This document shows positions 8,267 to 15,829 of a stretch of 64,000 bases of DNA, piece after piece (the stretch's first letter is position 1; each line of letters opens with the position of its first letter). The stretch lies in the NCBI RefSeq assembly GCF_001591685.1, contig NZ_BCVJ01000001.1, positions 62,001 to 126,000 on the forward strand, in the 5' to 3' direction. The stretch comes from Ligilactobacillus murinus DSM 20452 = NBRC 14221 (GTDB taxonomy: Bacteria > Bacillota > Bacilli > Lactobacillales > Lactobacillaceae). A program made the translations under genes and the position numbers. Below the pieces are notes generated by a model. That model saw only the letters and a program-made list of their open reading frames with translations, was not told where the DNA came from and searched no databases.

Positions 8267-8792
8267 CTAATGTATGCCCCCATTTTGTACTCAATCTATC
8301 TTTTTTGATCAAACGTTTTTTAACGATCTTTTCAAAGAAACGATTGATCTTAGTGTTCCACGCATCAGAATCCACTAGTGGCTTGACCAAAATGCTGCGG
8401 ATCCCAGCATTATTGGCAGCCATTACATCAGTCATCAATTGATCACCAACTAAAACGACCTCATGTTTTTTTAGATCATAGCGCTTCAAAGCAATTTGGA
8501 TCCCACGGGTAAGTGGCTTCAAAGCACGGGAAACAAAAGGTAGTTCTAAAGCTTTTAAAGCATGTTCGATCCGCTTATGCTTGTTATTTGACACTACGAC
8601 CACCGGGATCTTAGCATCTTCCATCTTGTGTAACCACGCATGCAATTGGGGTGTGCCATCAGGATTATCCCAAGCGATCAAAGTATTATCAAGATCAGTC
8701 AACACGACCTTGATCCCTTTTTCTTTTAACTCAGTCGGTGAAAGATCATAGATCGACTCGACCATCCAGGTTGGTTCAAATTTATTGAGCAA
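8259..8792 (-). CDS. yqeG: YqeG-family HAD phosphatase
   Basis: This 177-residue haloacid-dehalogenase-fold phosphatase belongs to the YqeG/GEP4 group. A member of this group in Staphylococcus is a phosphatidylglycerophosphate phosphatase, so a role in phosphatidylglycerol synthesis is plausible. Motif I is VLTDLDNTLIAWDN near residue 30, motif II is VVVVSNN, and the final motif is VLVGDQLMTDVMAANNAG. It is the first gene of the eight-gene operon. The start codon is TTG at 8792, with AAGGAG seven bases upstream. Confidence 0.9.
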   Translation of the reverse strand: MLNKFEPTWMVESIYDLSPTELKEKGIKVVLTDLDNTLIAWDNPDGTPQLHAWLHKMEDAKIPVVVVSNNKHKRIEHALKALELPFVSRALKPLTRGIQIALKRYDLKKHEVVLVGDQLMTDVMAANNAGIRSILVKPLVDSDAWNTKINRFFEKIVKKRLIKKDRLSTKWGHTLDD

Positions 8793-8884
8793 AGTATATC
8801 TCCTTCAAAATATAGTCTCCAACTACTATTATATGCTAGCAAAACTACTTTTAGCAAAGTTTTAATGTGACAGCTAAAGAAAAA

Positions 8885-8909
8885 AGCCGAGACAACAGTA
8901 GTCTCAGCC
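8885..8909 (-). terminator. Terminator of infC-rpmI-rplT
   Basis: A 9-bp stem (8885-8893 with 8901-8909, allowing G-U pairs) follows rplT in the minus direction and runs into a U tract. Confidence 0.8.
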
Positions 8910-8931
8910 TTTTAACTAAATGAGTGACAAA

Positions 8932-9291
8932 TTATTTTGCCAAAGCTTTCTTAGCTTCATCAACAAGCGCTGTGAAAGCAGCTGCATCGCTGATTGCAAG
9001 ATCAGCTAACATTTTACGGTTAACATCAATGTTAGCTAATTTTAAACCGTGCATCAACTTGCTGTAGCTGATATCGTTCATACGAGCTGCTGCGTTGATA
9101 CGAGCAATCCATAATTTACGGAAGTTTGATTTTGTCTTACGACGATCGCGGAATGCGTATTGGTAAGACTTCATAACTTGTTGCTTAGCTACTTTAAATT
9201 GGATATGCTTTGAACCGCGGTATCCTTTAGCTAATTTAATCATTTTTTTACGGCGTTGACGCGTAACTGTTCCACCTTTAACACGTGGCAT
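8932..9291 (-). CDS. rplT: 50S ribosomal protein L20
   Basis: L20 is an early assembly protein of the 50S subunit and, in Firmicutes, the repressor of its own operon. The 119-residue basic protein starts [20 protein letters not shown] and contains [19 protein letters not shown] and the C-terminal globular domain that binds both 23S rRNA and the leader mRNA. It is the last gene of infC-rpmI-rplT. Confidence 0.98.
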   Translation of the reverse strand: MPRVKGGTVTRQRRKKMIKLAKGYRGSKHIQFKVAKQQVMKSYQYAFRDRRKTKSNFRKLWIARINAAARMNDISYSKLMHGLKLANIDVNRKMLADLAISDAAAFTALVDEAKKALAK

Positions 9292-9437
9292 GGTTAATTC
9301 CTCCTTAAACTTAGCCCGACGTTATGCGGGATTCACAAAACTGATCTGTGCGCTGAAAAAACGATCCAACAATCGCTTCTGCAAAGCACAATAATGATGC
9401 AATCTTACATTGCAACCGAGTAATAGAATCTCAATAA

Positions 9438-9638
9438 TTATTTCATTTGAGAAAGCATTTGCTTGATACGCTTCATATCTGAAGCAGATACCATTGCTGG
9501 CTTACGCAATTGACGGCGTTGTTTCTTTGTCTTGCCGTGGAAACGGTGAGATGTGAAAGCGTGAGCACGCTTCAAACCACCATTTCCTGTACGCTTAAAG
9601 CGTTTTGCTGATGCGCGGTGTGTTTTTTGTTTTGGCAT
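9438..9638 (-). CDS. rpmI: 50S ribosomal protein L35
   Basis: This 66-residue basic protein of the 50S subunit starts [20 protein letters not shown] and has the [15 protein letters not shown] block. It is the middle gene of the operon, 32 bases after infC. The 146-base gap before rplT is long for an operon and holds no clear promoter. Confidence 0.98.
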   Translation of the reverse strand: MPKQKTHRASAKRFKRTGNGGLKRAHAFTSHRFHGKTKKQRRQLRKPAMVSASDMKRIKQMLSQMK

Positions 9639-9670
9639 AATACTGTACTCCTCCTAAATAAACTATCAGC

Positions 9671-10186
9671 CTATTTTTCGGCTTTAGGCGCAAGCATTAA
9701 GAACATGCTGCGTCCATCCATTTTTGCTTTAGATTCGACTGTTGCAACATCATCTGTTTCCGCAGCAAATCTATCAAGAACTTCGCGTCCGATCTCTTTA
9801 TGTGTGATCGCACGACCCTTAAAGCGAATAGATACCTTAACTTTGTCACCTTTCGTCAAGAATTTACGTGCATTCTTGACTTTAGTATTAAAATCGTTAG
9901 TATCGATCGTTGGGCTTAAACGAACTTCTTTAACGTTGATCACTTTTTGCTTTTTACGAGCTTCACGCTGTTTCTTCTGCAACTCAAAACGATACTTCCC
10001 ATAATCCATGATCTTGGCAACAGGTGGTTTTGCTTTAGGTGCTACCAAAACAAGGTCTAAGTTAGCTTGCTCTGCCAACTTCAAAGCTTCTTGCTTAGAT
10101 TTGACCCCCAACTGGGAACCATCATCAGCAATCAAGCGTAACTCACGTGCGCGAATGCCTTCGTTTACCATCTTATCAACTGCTAT
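9671..10186 (-). CDS. infC: Translation initiation factor IF-3, probable AUA start codon
   Basis: IF-3 keeps 30S subunits free and checks the start codon. Read from 10186 the protein has 171 residues: N domain beginning [20 protein letters not shown], linker [13 protein letters not shown], and C domain with [19 protein letters not shown]. The first in-frame ATG (10171) is 22 bases from the strong GGAGGTG site (10200-10194), too far for initiation. An in-frame ATA at 10186-10184 is exactly 7 bases away. Non-AUG starts (AUU, AUC or AUA) are a known feature of infC and serve autoregulation, because IF-3 rejects them. The AUA start is therefore favoured but not proven. Confidence 0.93.
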   Translation of the reverse strand: MAVDKMVNEGIRARELRLIADDGSQLGVKSKQEALKLAEQANLDLVLVAPKAKPPVAKIMDYGKYRFELQKKQREARKKQKVINVKEVRLSPTIDTNDFNTKVKNARKFLTKGDKVKVSIRFKGRAITHKEIGREVLDRFAAETDDVATVESKAKMDGRSMFLMLAPKAEK

Positions 10187-10362
10187 GGCGTTTCACCTCC
10201 AAAAAAATTCAGAGAAAATGCAGAAAAAATGCGGGTATCTCGTAAAACTACAAGACACCCGCACAGATCCGTTTTTATCGGAATTACATTTCATAATTCT
10301 GCCCCGGGACTAATTGTCCCCTAGGCGAGAAGCGGGAGCCTCTGCTTTTTTTCTCAACTGTT
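10187..10362 (-). promoter_or_regulatory. L20-type leader controlling infC-rpmI-rplT
   Basis: The transcript between the promoter and infC carries a GC-rich element with AGGCTCCCGCTTCTCGCC, which I associate with ribosomal L20 leaders. An intrinsic terminator 60-90 bases further on would stop transcription when L20 binds the leader. The match to the L20 leader family is from memory. Confidence 0.75.
10231..10262 (-). terminator. Attenuator hairpin before infC
   Basis: A 14-bp stem (10231-10244 with 10249-10262, one G-U pair) with a 4-base loop is followed on the minus strand by AUUUUUU. It lies upstream of the infC ribosome site, so it is a regulated terminator inside the leader. Confidence 0.85.
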
Positions 10363-10364
10363 AT

Positions 10365-10393
10365 AGAATAACATAACTTCCATGTTGAAACAA
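10365..10393 (-). promoter_or_regulatory. Promoter of infC-rpmI-rplT
   Basis: TTGTTT (10393-10388), a 17-base spacer, and TATTCT (10370-10365) preceded by TGT, an extended -10. Transcription would start near 10358, just ahead of the L20-type element. Confidence 0.55.
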
Positions 10394-10423
10394 CTAATTT
10401 TTTCAAAAAAGTTGAGTTTTATC

Positions 10424-11098
10424 TTACACAAGATATTTACCCCCCTCACGAATACTGAGAGCAGACAAATCGTTACCGTATGTTGCAATGAATTCAGCCA
10501 CCCACTTAGGATCTGTCTTGGAATAGTCACGCAAGGCCCAACCGATCGCTTTATTGATAAAAAATTCATCACTACCAAAATTATTTATGATGATCTTAGC
10601 TAAGAGTTTTGTATCAGTTTGCTTCTTTAATAATAATTGAAATTCGAGCGCGATCCTTTTGACCCATAAATTACTATCATTACTCCAAGTAAGCATTAGC
10701 TGCGTCATTTCAGTTGGGTAGCGTAAATACAAGTCCGTGAACACTTTAACTAAAGTATCGACTGTTTCCCACCATGACTTAGTTATGATCAATTTTTTCA
10801 ACTTAGGCAGATCTTCTAATGTCGTAAATTTCTTCATTTGCACTAAATAGTCACAGGCAACATATTGATATTCTCTTTGGGGCTTTTGCCAACAGAGTTC
10901 AACAAACTCCCAATCTATCTTAGCTGATTTTTTGGCATCTTTAAAAACTTCACGGCAAAGTTGCCGGCGCTTAGGCGTTTTGATACCTAAAAATTCAAAT
11001 TGATCACGCATATACGCTGACATACCGTCAGCTTGCTTGACATCACCTGCTAGACTCAGCGTATCTAGCAAAGTAAATAAATCATTTTTTGTTTTCAT
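10424..11098 (-). CDS. DNA alkylation repair protein, AlkD-like
   Basis: This 224-residue protein is built of HEAT-like helical repeats of the AlkC/AlkD family, DNA glycosylases that remove bulky alkylated bases. The blocks YMRDQFEFLGIKTPKRR, WELVE-like DWEFVELCW, KLIITKSWWETVDTL and FINKAIGWALRDYSKTDP are the familiar family signatures, including the tryptophan and aspartate residues around the active cleft. The C-terminus SIREGGKYLV differs slightly from the usual SxREASK ending. The ribosome site is weak (GGAAGTGA, 13 bases before ATG). Next to it lie remnants of unknown genes, so this is accessory DNA. Confidence 0.88.
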   Translation of the reverse strand: MKTKNDLFTLLDTLSLAGDVKQADGMSAYMRDQFEFLGIKTPKRRQLCREVFKDAKKSAKIDWEFVELCWQKPQREYQYVACDYLVQMKKFTTLEDLPKLKKLIITKSWWETVDTLVKVFTDLYLRYPTEMTQLMLTWSNDSNLWVKRIALEFQLLLKKQTDTKLLAKIIINNFGSDEFFINKAIGWALRDYSKTDPKWVAEFIATYGNDLSALSIREGGKYLV

Positions 11099-11120
11099 TT
11101 AAGTTTTTCGTCACTTCCGA

Positions 11121-11363
11121 TCATTTCTTAAATTTTCCATTCTTCTCTAAACGATCTAAAAATCTCTGCGTTATAGCTAAATTACCAAAAATCCCCTTGA
11201 CATCTATTCCAGCCTGGATCCTACGCGCACGTTTAGCTTTTATTACCTTAGAAACGTCGATCACATCTAAAATGTTCCCTTCCTCAACTACTTTTTCAAA
11301 TTTTAACGGTAGATCAAATCCACTATTGATCCGATATTTACTAATAAAATCAGTAGCGATCAA
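11121..11363 (-). CDS. Hypothetical protein, possibly a gene remnant
   Basis: I do not recognise this 80-residue product. It is basic at its C-terminus (KAKRARRIQAGIDVKGIFGN and DRLEKNGKFKK). The only start is TTG at 11363 with no convincing ribosome site. The frame stays open about nine codons upstream to a TAA, which suggests that a longer gene has lost its beginning. It ends 22 bases before the AlkD gene, so the two could share a transcript. It may equally be a decayed remnant. Confidence 0.4.
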   Translation of the reverse strand: MIATDFISKYRINSGFDLPLKFEKVVEEGNILDVIDVSKVIKAKRARRIQAGIDVKGIFGNLAITQRFLDRLEKNGKFKK

Positions 11364-11417
11364 TAACTTACTTGATACAAAAAGATATTACCAAATCCAG
11401 TAAAGTAACTACTGTAG

Positions 11418-11498
11418 TTAGCTAGCTTTACGCATAGCTGATTTACAAGGAACAACATTATTTAGCGGTAAATTTTCATCTAACGTCTGATGTGGCAT
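11418..11498 (-). CDS. Possible 26-residue peptide
   Basis: ATG at 11498 follows an AGGTGA ribosome site by four bases and opens a 26-codon frame (MPHQTLDENLPLNN...). I recognise no family. It lies in the same decayed stretch as the 80-residue ORF and may be the start of a lost gene. Confidence 0.25.
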   Translation of the reverse strand: MPHQTLDENLPLNNVVPCKSAMRKAS

Positions 11499-11564
11499 AA
11501 GATCACCTACTAAAAACTTATTAGCTTCATTCTAACAATTACATAGTTCCATTTCCATAAAAAA

Positions 11565-11593
11565 ACTGACCATAACTTTTTGTCATGATCAGT
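11565..11593 (-). terminator. Terminator of the DMT transporter gene
   Basis: A 9-bp stem with one G-U pair (11565-11573 with 11585-11593) runs into seven U residues on the minus strand, just past the stop codon at 11607. Confidence 0.8.
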
Positions 11594-11606
11594 CATAAAA
11601 ATATAT

Positions 11607-12542
11607 TTAAAAATCTTCTTCGCGGTAACCGACTTGTTCCATATTTTTGCGACCACGTTGTAAAATATAGATCGCTACGATAACCAACACGATCCCGACT
11701 ACTTCGACCCAATTCATCCCAAGGCCTAAGAAGATCACACTCAAGACCGCTGTCGTAGCTGGTTGTAAAGCATCCATGATACTAATAACATCGGATGGCG
11801 CAAAACGTGAACTGTATAGCAATAAACCAAATGGAATGATCGTACCCAACAAGATGACCGTTGAGATCGAAAGAACTACTCCACCCGTGATCACTGGAGG
11901 ATCGACCCACACAGGACGATATGCGTTAAATAACACCCCTGCGATAAAAGTCCCCCAGCCTAAGATCACGATCGGTGGATGATCTTTTGCGATCGGCTTT
12001 GGTAAAACAACATAAAATGCGGCCGTTATACCAGAACCGATCCCCCAAAGTAATGAATCCATTGGGATCGACATTTGCGTAAAATCACCCTTTGTAATTG
12101 CTAAAATGACCCCAACTAGGGCAACGACAAAGGCGAGCATATCTGTCGACAATGGGCGTTGCTTTTTGATGAAGATCCCACCTAAAACAATAAACAATGG
12201 ACTTAGATATTGCAAGATCGTAGTTGCTGAAGCATTACCTTTTTGAATCGAAATATAAAATGTCAACAGGTTAGCCATCAAACCAAAGATCGCATAAGCT
12301 AATAAATGCCCAAATGTTCTCCATGACGAAAAGACACCAAATGTCTTCTTACCATACATAAGTAAACTAATGATCAACAAAATCACGCCTGCACCCATAG
12401 TTCTGATCGACAAATACCAATCAGCTGGGAGGTTTTGATTTTGTGAAATAAATTGAACCGTTGTACCAGAGATCCCCCAGACAGCCGAAGCAACAGCTGA
12501 CCAAAAGATCCCCTTCATAACGTTACTAGACGTTGCTTTCAT
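11607..12542 (-). CDS. DMT-family transporter (EamA domains)
   Basis: This 311-residue membrane protein has ten predicted helices arranged as two EamA repeats (drug/metabolite transporter superfamily). The first repeat has GIFWSAVASAVWGISGTTVQ and the second LWGIGSGITAAFYVVLP and ends with GLGMNWVEVVGIVLVIVAIY. A short basic tail (LQRGRKNMEQ) lies in the cytoplasm. The substrate cannot be inferred. GGAGGGAATAAA precedes the ATG. It stands alone with its own terminator. Confidence 0.88.
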   Translation of the reverse strand: MKATSSNVMKGIFWSAVASAVWGISGTTVQFISQNQNLPADWYLSIRTMGAGVILLIISLLMYGKKTFGVFSSWRTFGHLLAYAIFGLMANLLTFYISIQKGNASATTILQYLSPLFIVLGGIFIKKQRPLSTDMLAFVVALVGVILAITKGDFTQMSIPMDSLLWGIGSGITAAFYVVLPKPIAKDHPPIVILGWGTFIAGVLFNAYRPVWVDPPVITGGVVLSISTVILLGTIIPFGLLLYSSRFAPSDVISIMDALQPATTAVLSVIFLGLGMNWVEVVGIVLVIVAIYILQRGRKNMEQVGYREEDF

Positions 12543-12705
12543 TTTATTCCCTCCAAATATTTTATTATATTCGGAAAGAACTGATTTGGCAATATACCAT
12601 GTTAGAAAAAGTTACAAAGAAGCTCGTTTCGAACATATATCATCTGTCAATAGCTTCATCATTTTTTCATCCAGCAATTTTGTCCATTATTTCTATACCC
12701 ACCTT

Positions 12706-13011
12706 TCATAGATCGTATCTGGGTTCGATCTGGCGTTTATATTCAATAGTTGCATCGTGTTCCTTGTCTGCTAAATATCTGGTGTAATTGGCCGCTGCCT
12801 GTTCAACTTTAGCAACACTTGCTTCGACTGTCCGATAAAACTGGGCTCTATCCCAAATATCATTTCGCGTTAAATACATTACTTGAGCTACCAGTTGCTC
12901 TGTTTCACGCCTAAAACACGATAATTGATCGGACAATTCCATTTTTTGTGCATTGAATTGTCGTTTTTTATACAAATATTCTTCTACCATTTCTTGTTTA
13001 GTTTGTTTCAT
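12706..13011 (-). CDS. Hypothetical small helical protein
   Basis: This 101-residue protein is almost entirely helical and charged, with heptad-like spacing and the block NDIWDRAQFYRTVEASVAK in the middle. It has no signal peptide or membrane segment. The size, helical content and position as one of several overlapping small genes recall the small partner proteins (such as DUF3958) that precede LXG toxins of type VII secretion; this is only a resemblance. Its start overlaps the preceding gene by 14 bases. No toxin gene follows: the next gene downstream is the DMT transporter. Confidence 0.55.
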   Translation of the reverse strand: MKQTKQEMVEEYLYKKRQFNAQKMELSDQLSCFRRETEQLVAQVMYLTRNDIWDRAQFYRTVEASVAKVEQAAANYTRYLADKEHDATIEYKRQIEPRYDL

Positions 13012-13306
13012 CGCCTACCTGCTGAAGTGGTGTAACTAATTTAGGACACTTGATGGCACCTAGATAACTTTTAGCTGCCTGCACAGTCTTTTCTTGCAAT
13101 GCACCTACTAGAGACTCAGGCAAAACTTGGATTGTTTGATGATCCACCGCACTTGCTAATTCAGCTAGCTCTGAAGTCGAATTTTGCTTTAATGATTTTA
13201 CTTTGGTAACTTTAGTCGCGATCAAGGCTTGGATCGCTAAGCGTTCTAAAATTTTTTGTTGTTCTTTTAAGATCGCCTCGAATTGCTTAGCTTGCCTACT
13301 TTTCAT
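12998..13306 (-). CDS. Hypothetical small helical protein
   Basis: I do not recognise this 102-residue product (MKSRQAKQFEAILKEQQKIL...). It is predicted helical with a central Ser/Ala-rich stretch and ends KCPKLVTPLQQVGDETN. The ATG at 13306 is chosen because GAGGG lies 7 bases before it; the frame is open 18 codons further, but that part overlaps the disrupted gene upstream. It overlaps the following small gene by 14 bases. The two look like survivors of a larger operon whose first genes are broken. Confidence 0.55.
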   Translation of the reverse strand: MKSRQAKQFEAILKEQQKILERLAIQALIATKVTKVKSLKQNSTSELAELASAVDHQTIQVLPESLVGALQEKTVQAAKSYLGAIKCPKLVTPLQQVGDETN

Positions 13307-13322
13307 TGGTTTTTCCCTCAGT

Positions 13323-13698
13323 TCAATATTTAAATAGTTCCTTACTTGCGTTGGTGTCATCGTCTTGGATATTTTTAGCTACTTTCAATAAATCCTTACT
13401 AAAATCTGTTGTCTTAGTCTGATATTGTTGGATCTGCTTGAGATTTTGGGTAGCTTGTTCGCTGTCCCAGAGCCGTTCTTTAGTATATGATGCGATCATT
13501 TCTTCGATCTAGGCATCTGATAAATGCTTTTTTCAAATTCAAGATCATTCTGATCACAAAATAATGTAACGCTACTTGATGGATCATTGGCGATCGCCTC
13601 TTTGACATCCAACACACGTGGACTAGCCAGTAAATATTATGCAAAATTTGCTCTAAAACGATGATTGCGACTAAACTTTCTGCTGCCCCTTCTGTCAT
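13323..13698 (-). pseudogene. Frameshifted small gene of the decayed cluster
   Basis: Reading starts at ATG 13698 (MTEGAAESLVAIIVLEQ), but coherent protein then continues in a second frame (YLLASPRVLDVKEAIAND, then SSSVTLFCDQNDLEFEKSI) and, after about 13510, in a third (MIASYTKERLWDSEQATQNL to NASKELFKY and a stop at 13323). Together these would make one protein of about 120 residues. At least two frameshifts are needed. The ORF read straight through from 13698 to 13480 is thus an artefact. The family is unknown. Confidence 0.6.
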
Positions 13699-13772
13699 GC
13701 CTGTAGTTTTCCTTTAGTAGCTTGTTTAGGTAATTCACCAAGTCGCTTCTCGCTCTGTTTATCTAATGTTCT
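13695..13772 (-). pseudogene. C-terminal remnant of a preceding gene
   Basis: A 25-codon open stretch (ending KRLGELPKQATKGKLQA) stops with a TGA that overlaps the ATG of the next broken gene as ATGA, the usual coupling in an operon. No start lies upstream, so the 5-prime part is lost. Confidence 0.35.
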
Positions 13773-13807
13773 CTAATTTTTTATCATTGTATCAAACAAA
13801 AAAATCC

Positions 13808-13828
13808 CCCCAAAGTATAACTTTGGGG
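13808..13828 (-). terminator. Terminator of lepA
   Basis: A perfect 8-bp stem (13808-13815 with 13821-13828), five-base loop, then GGAUUUUUUU on the minus strand, 11 bases past the lepA stop. Confidence 0.88.
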
Positions 13829-13839
13829 AGATAACTAAA

Positions 13840-15669
13840 CTATTTGATCTCTTCGTCAGTTTTTAAGACAGCCATGAATGCATCTTGTGGAACAACTACA
13901 CGTCCAACAGCTTTCATCCGCTTCTTACCGCGTTTTTGCTTGTCCAATAATTTTGCACGCCGGTCAGGATCACCCGTATGGATCCGCGCCGTTACGTCTT
14001 TACGATAAGCTTTGATATTAGTCCGTGCAATGATCTTAGCCCCGATCGCTGCTTGGATCGGAATTTCAAAGTTTTGCCGTGGAATGATCGTCTTTAGCTT
14101 ATCCGTAATGACCCGTGCCCGTTGTTGGGCAAATTGCCGGTGTGCAATAAAACTCAAGGCATCGACTTTATCGCCGTTCAACAAGATATCGATCTTGACC
14201 AGATCACTTGGACGTGTTCCATCAAGTTCATAATCAAGTGAAGCGTAACCACGAGTACTAGATTTTAATTTATCAAAGAAATCAAAGATGATCTCTGATA
14301 GTGGCATTTCATAGATAACATTCACCCGATAGTCATCAAGGTAATCCATTGTGACAAAATTCCCACGCTTAGCCTGGCATAATTCCATCACCGCTCCAAC
14401 ATAATCACTTGGGACCATGATCTCAGCTTTAACGTAAGGTTCGTTGATCTGTTTGATCGTTGGAACATCTGGCATTTCAGATGGATTAGAAACACTAACA
14501 TGTGAGCCATCTGTCAACTCAACATCATATGTTACGGATGGTGCTGTAGTGATCAATTCCATTCCAAATTCACGTTCCAAACGCTCTTGGATAACATCCA
14601 TATGCAATAATCCCAAGAAACCACATCTAAAGCCAAAACCTAAAGCTTGCGAGGTCTCAGGTTCAAATTCGAGCGCTGCATCATTTAACTTTAATTTTTC
14701 TAGTGCTTCACGCAGGTCGTTATATTTAGCATTATCGGTCGGATAAAGTCCAGAATACACCATTGGGCTCATTTCACGATAACCCGCTAATGGTTTTTCA
14801 GTTGGATCATCAGCATGCGTTAAGGTATCACCAACACGTGTATCTTGAATATCCTTGATACTTGCAGTTAAATATCCTACATCCCCAGCCATCAAGAAGT
14901 CGCGTTTGATCGGCTTAGGTGAGTTGACCCCAACTTCAATAACTTCGTATTCCGCGCCACTATTCATCAAACGGACCTTATCACCAGGTTTTACAGTTCC
15001 ATCAAAGACCCGTAAGCTCAATACAACACCACGGTAATCATCATAGACCGAATCAAAGATCAACGCTTTTAACGGTGCTTTTAGATCGCCACTTGGTGCT
15101 GGAACTTTTTGAACGATCTCTTCTAGCATCTCTTCGATCCCGATCCCGTTTTTAGCTGAAGCCAAGACTGCCTCAGAAGCATCCAGACCGATCACGTCTT
15201 CGATCTCTTGGCGCACACGCTCTGGTTCAGCTGAAGGCAGATCGATCTTATTGATCACTGGTACGATCTCAAGGTCATCATCTAATGCTAAATAAACATT
15301 TGCCAAAGTTTGGGCTTCGATACCTTGCGCTGCATCGACCACTAAAACAGCACCTTCACAAGCCGCCAATGATCGTGAAACTTCATATGAAAAGTCCACG
15401 TGCCCAGGCGTATCGATCAAGTGGAAAATGTAAGTTTCTCCATCTTTTGCATGATAATGAAGTTCTACTGCATTTAATTTGATCGTGATCCCACGTTCGC
15501 GCTCCAGATCCATCGAATCGAGCAACTGATCTTGCATTTCACGTTTTGAGACCGTATCAGTCAATTCCAAAATGCGATCAGCTAAGGTCGATTTCCCATG
15601 GTCAATATGAGCAACGATCGAAAAATTCCGAATATGCTTTTGGCGCTCCGACATTTTTTCAAAATCCAT
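13840..15669 (-). CDS. lepA: Elongation factor 4 (LepA)
   Basis: EF4 is a ribosome-dependent GTPase linked to back-translocation and to translation under stress. From ATG 15669 the protein has 609 residues. The G1 motif [14 protein letters not shown]3 [12 protein letters not shown] and G4 NKIDLPSA are present, followed by domain II, the EF-G-like domains, and the LepA-specific C-terminal domain ([19 protein letters not shown]). The ATG at 15669 is chosen because an AGGAAGAG site precedes it; the frame is open 17 codons further without support. It stands alone between two terminators. Confidence 0.96.
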   Translation of the reverse strand: MDFEKMSERQKHIRNFSIVAHIDHGKSTLADRILELTDTVSKREMQDQLLDSMDLERERGITIKLNAVELHYHAKDGETYIFHLIDTPGHVDFSYEVSRSLAACEGAVLVVDAAQGIEAQTLANVYLALDDDLEIVPVINKIDLPSAEPERVRQEIEDVIGLDASEAVLASAKNGIGIEEMLEEIVQKVPAPSGDLKAPLKALIFDSVYDDYRGVVLSLRVFDGTVKPGDKVRLMNSGAEYEVIEVGVNSPKPIKRDFLMAGDVGYLTASIKDIQDTRVGDTLTHADDPTEKPLAGYREMSPMVYSGLYPTDNAKYNDLREALEKLKLNDAALEFEPETSQALGFGFRCGFLGLLHMDVIQERLEREFGMELITTAPSVTYDVELTDGSHVSVSNPSEMPDVPTIKQINEPYVKAEIMVPSDYVGAVMELCQAKRGNFVTMDYLDDYRVNVIYEMPLSEIIFDFFDKLKSSTRGYASLDYELDGTRPSDLVKIDILLNGDKVDALSFIAHRQFAQQRARVITDKLKTIIPRQNFEIPIQAAIGAKIIARTNIKAYRKDVTARIHTGDPDRRAKLLDKQKRGKKRMKAVGRVVVPQDAFMAVLKTDEEIK

Positions 15670-15780
15670 TTCGCTCTTCCTACTTTCTAGTGGGCAAGAA
15701 AAATCCTTCACCCAACTCAATACTCTCTAACTAACAATTATAGCCTGTTTTACAGGTCAGCGTCAATTTTACCAAAAAAT

Positions 15781-15813
15781 AACTAGAGCATAGTTTTTGG
15801 CTACACTCTAGTT
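15781..15813 (-). terminator. Terminator of the surface-protein gene
   Basis: A 13-bp stem with two G-U pairs (15781-15793 with 15801-15813) followed on the minus strand by AUUUUUU, 17 bases past the stop codon. Confidence 0.85.
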
Positions 15814-15829
15814 ATTTTAAAAATCTATT

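Noticed and set aside
12706-13306. Toxin-antitoxin pair
   Set aside because: The two small genes overlap like a TA module, but neither protein has a recognisable toxin or DNA-binding motif, and they sit at the end of a longer broken operon.
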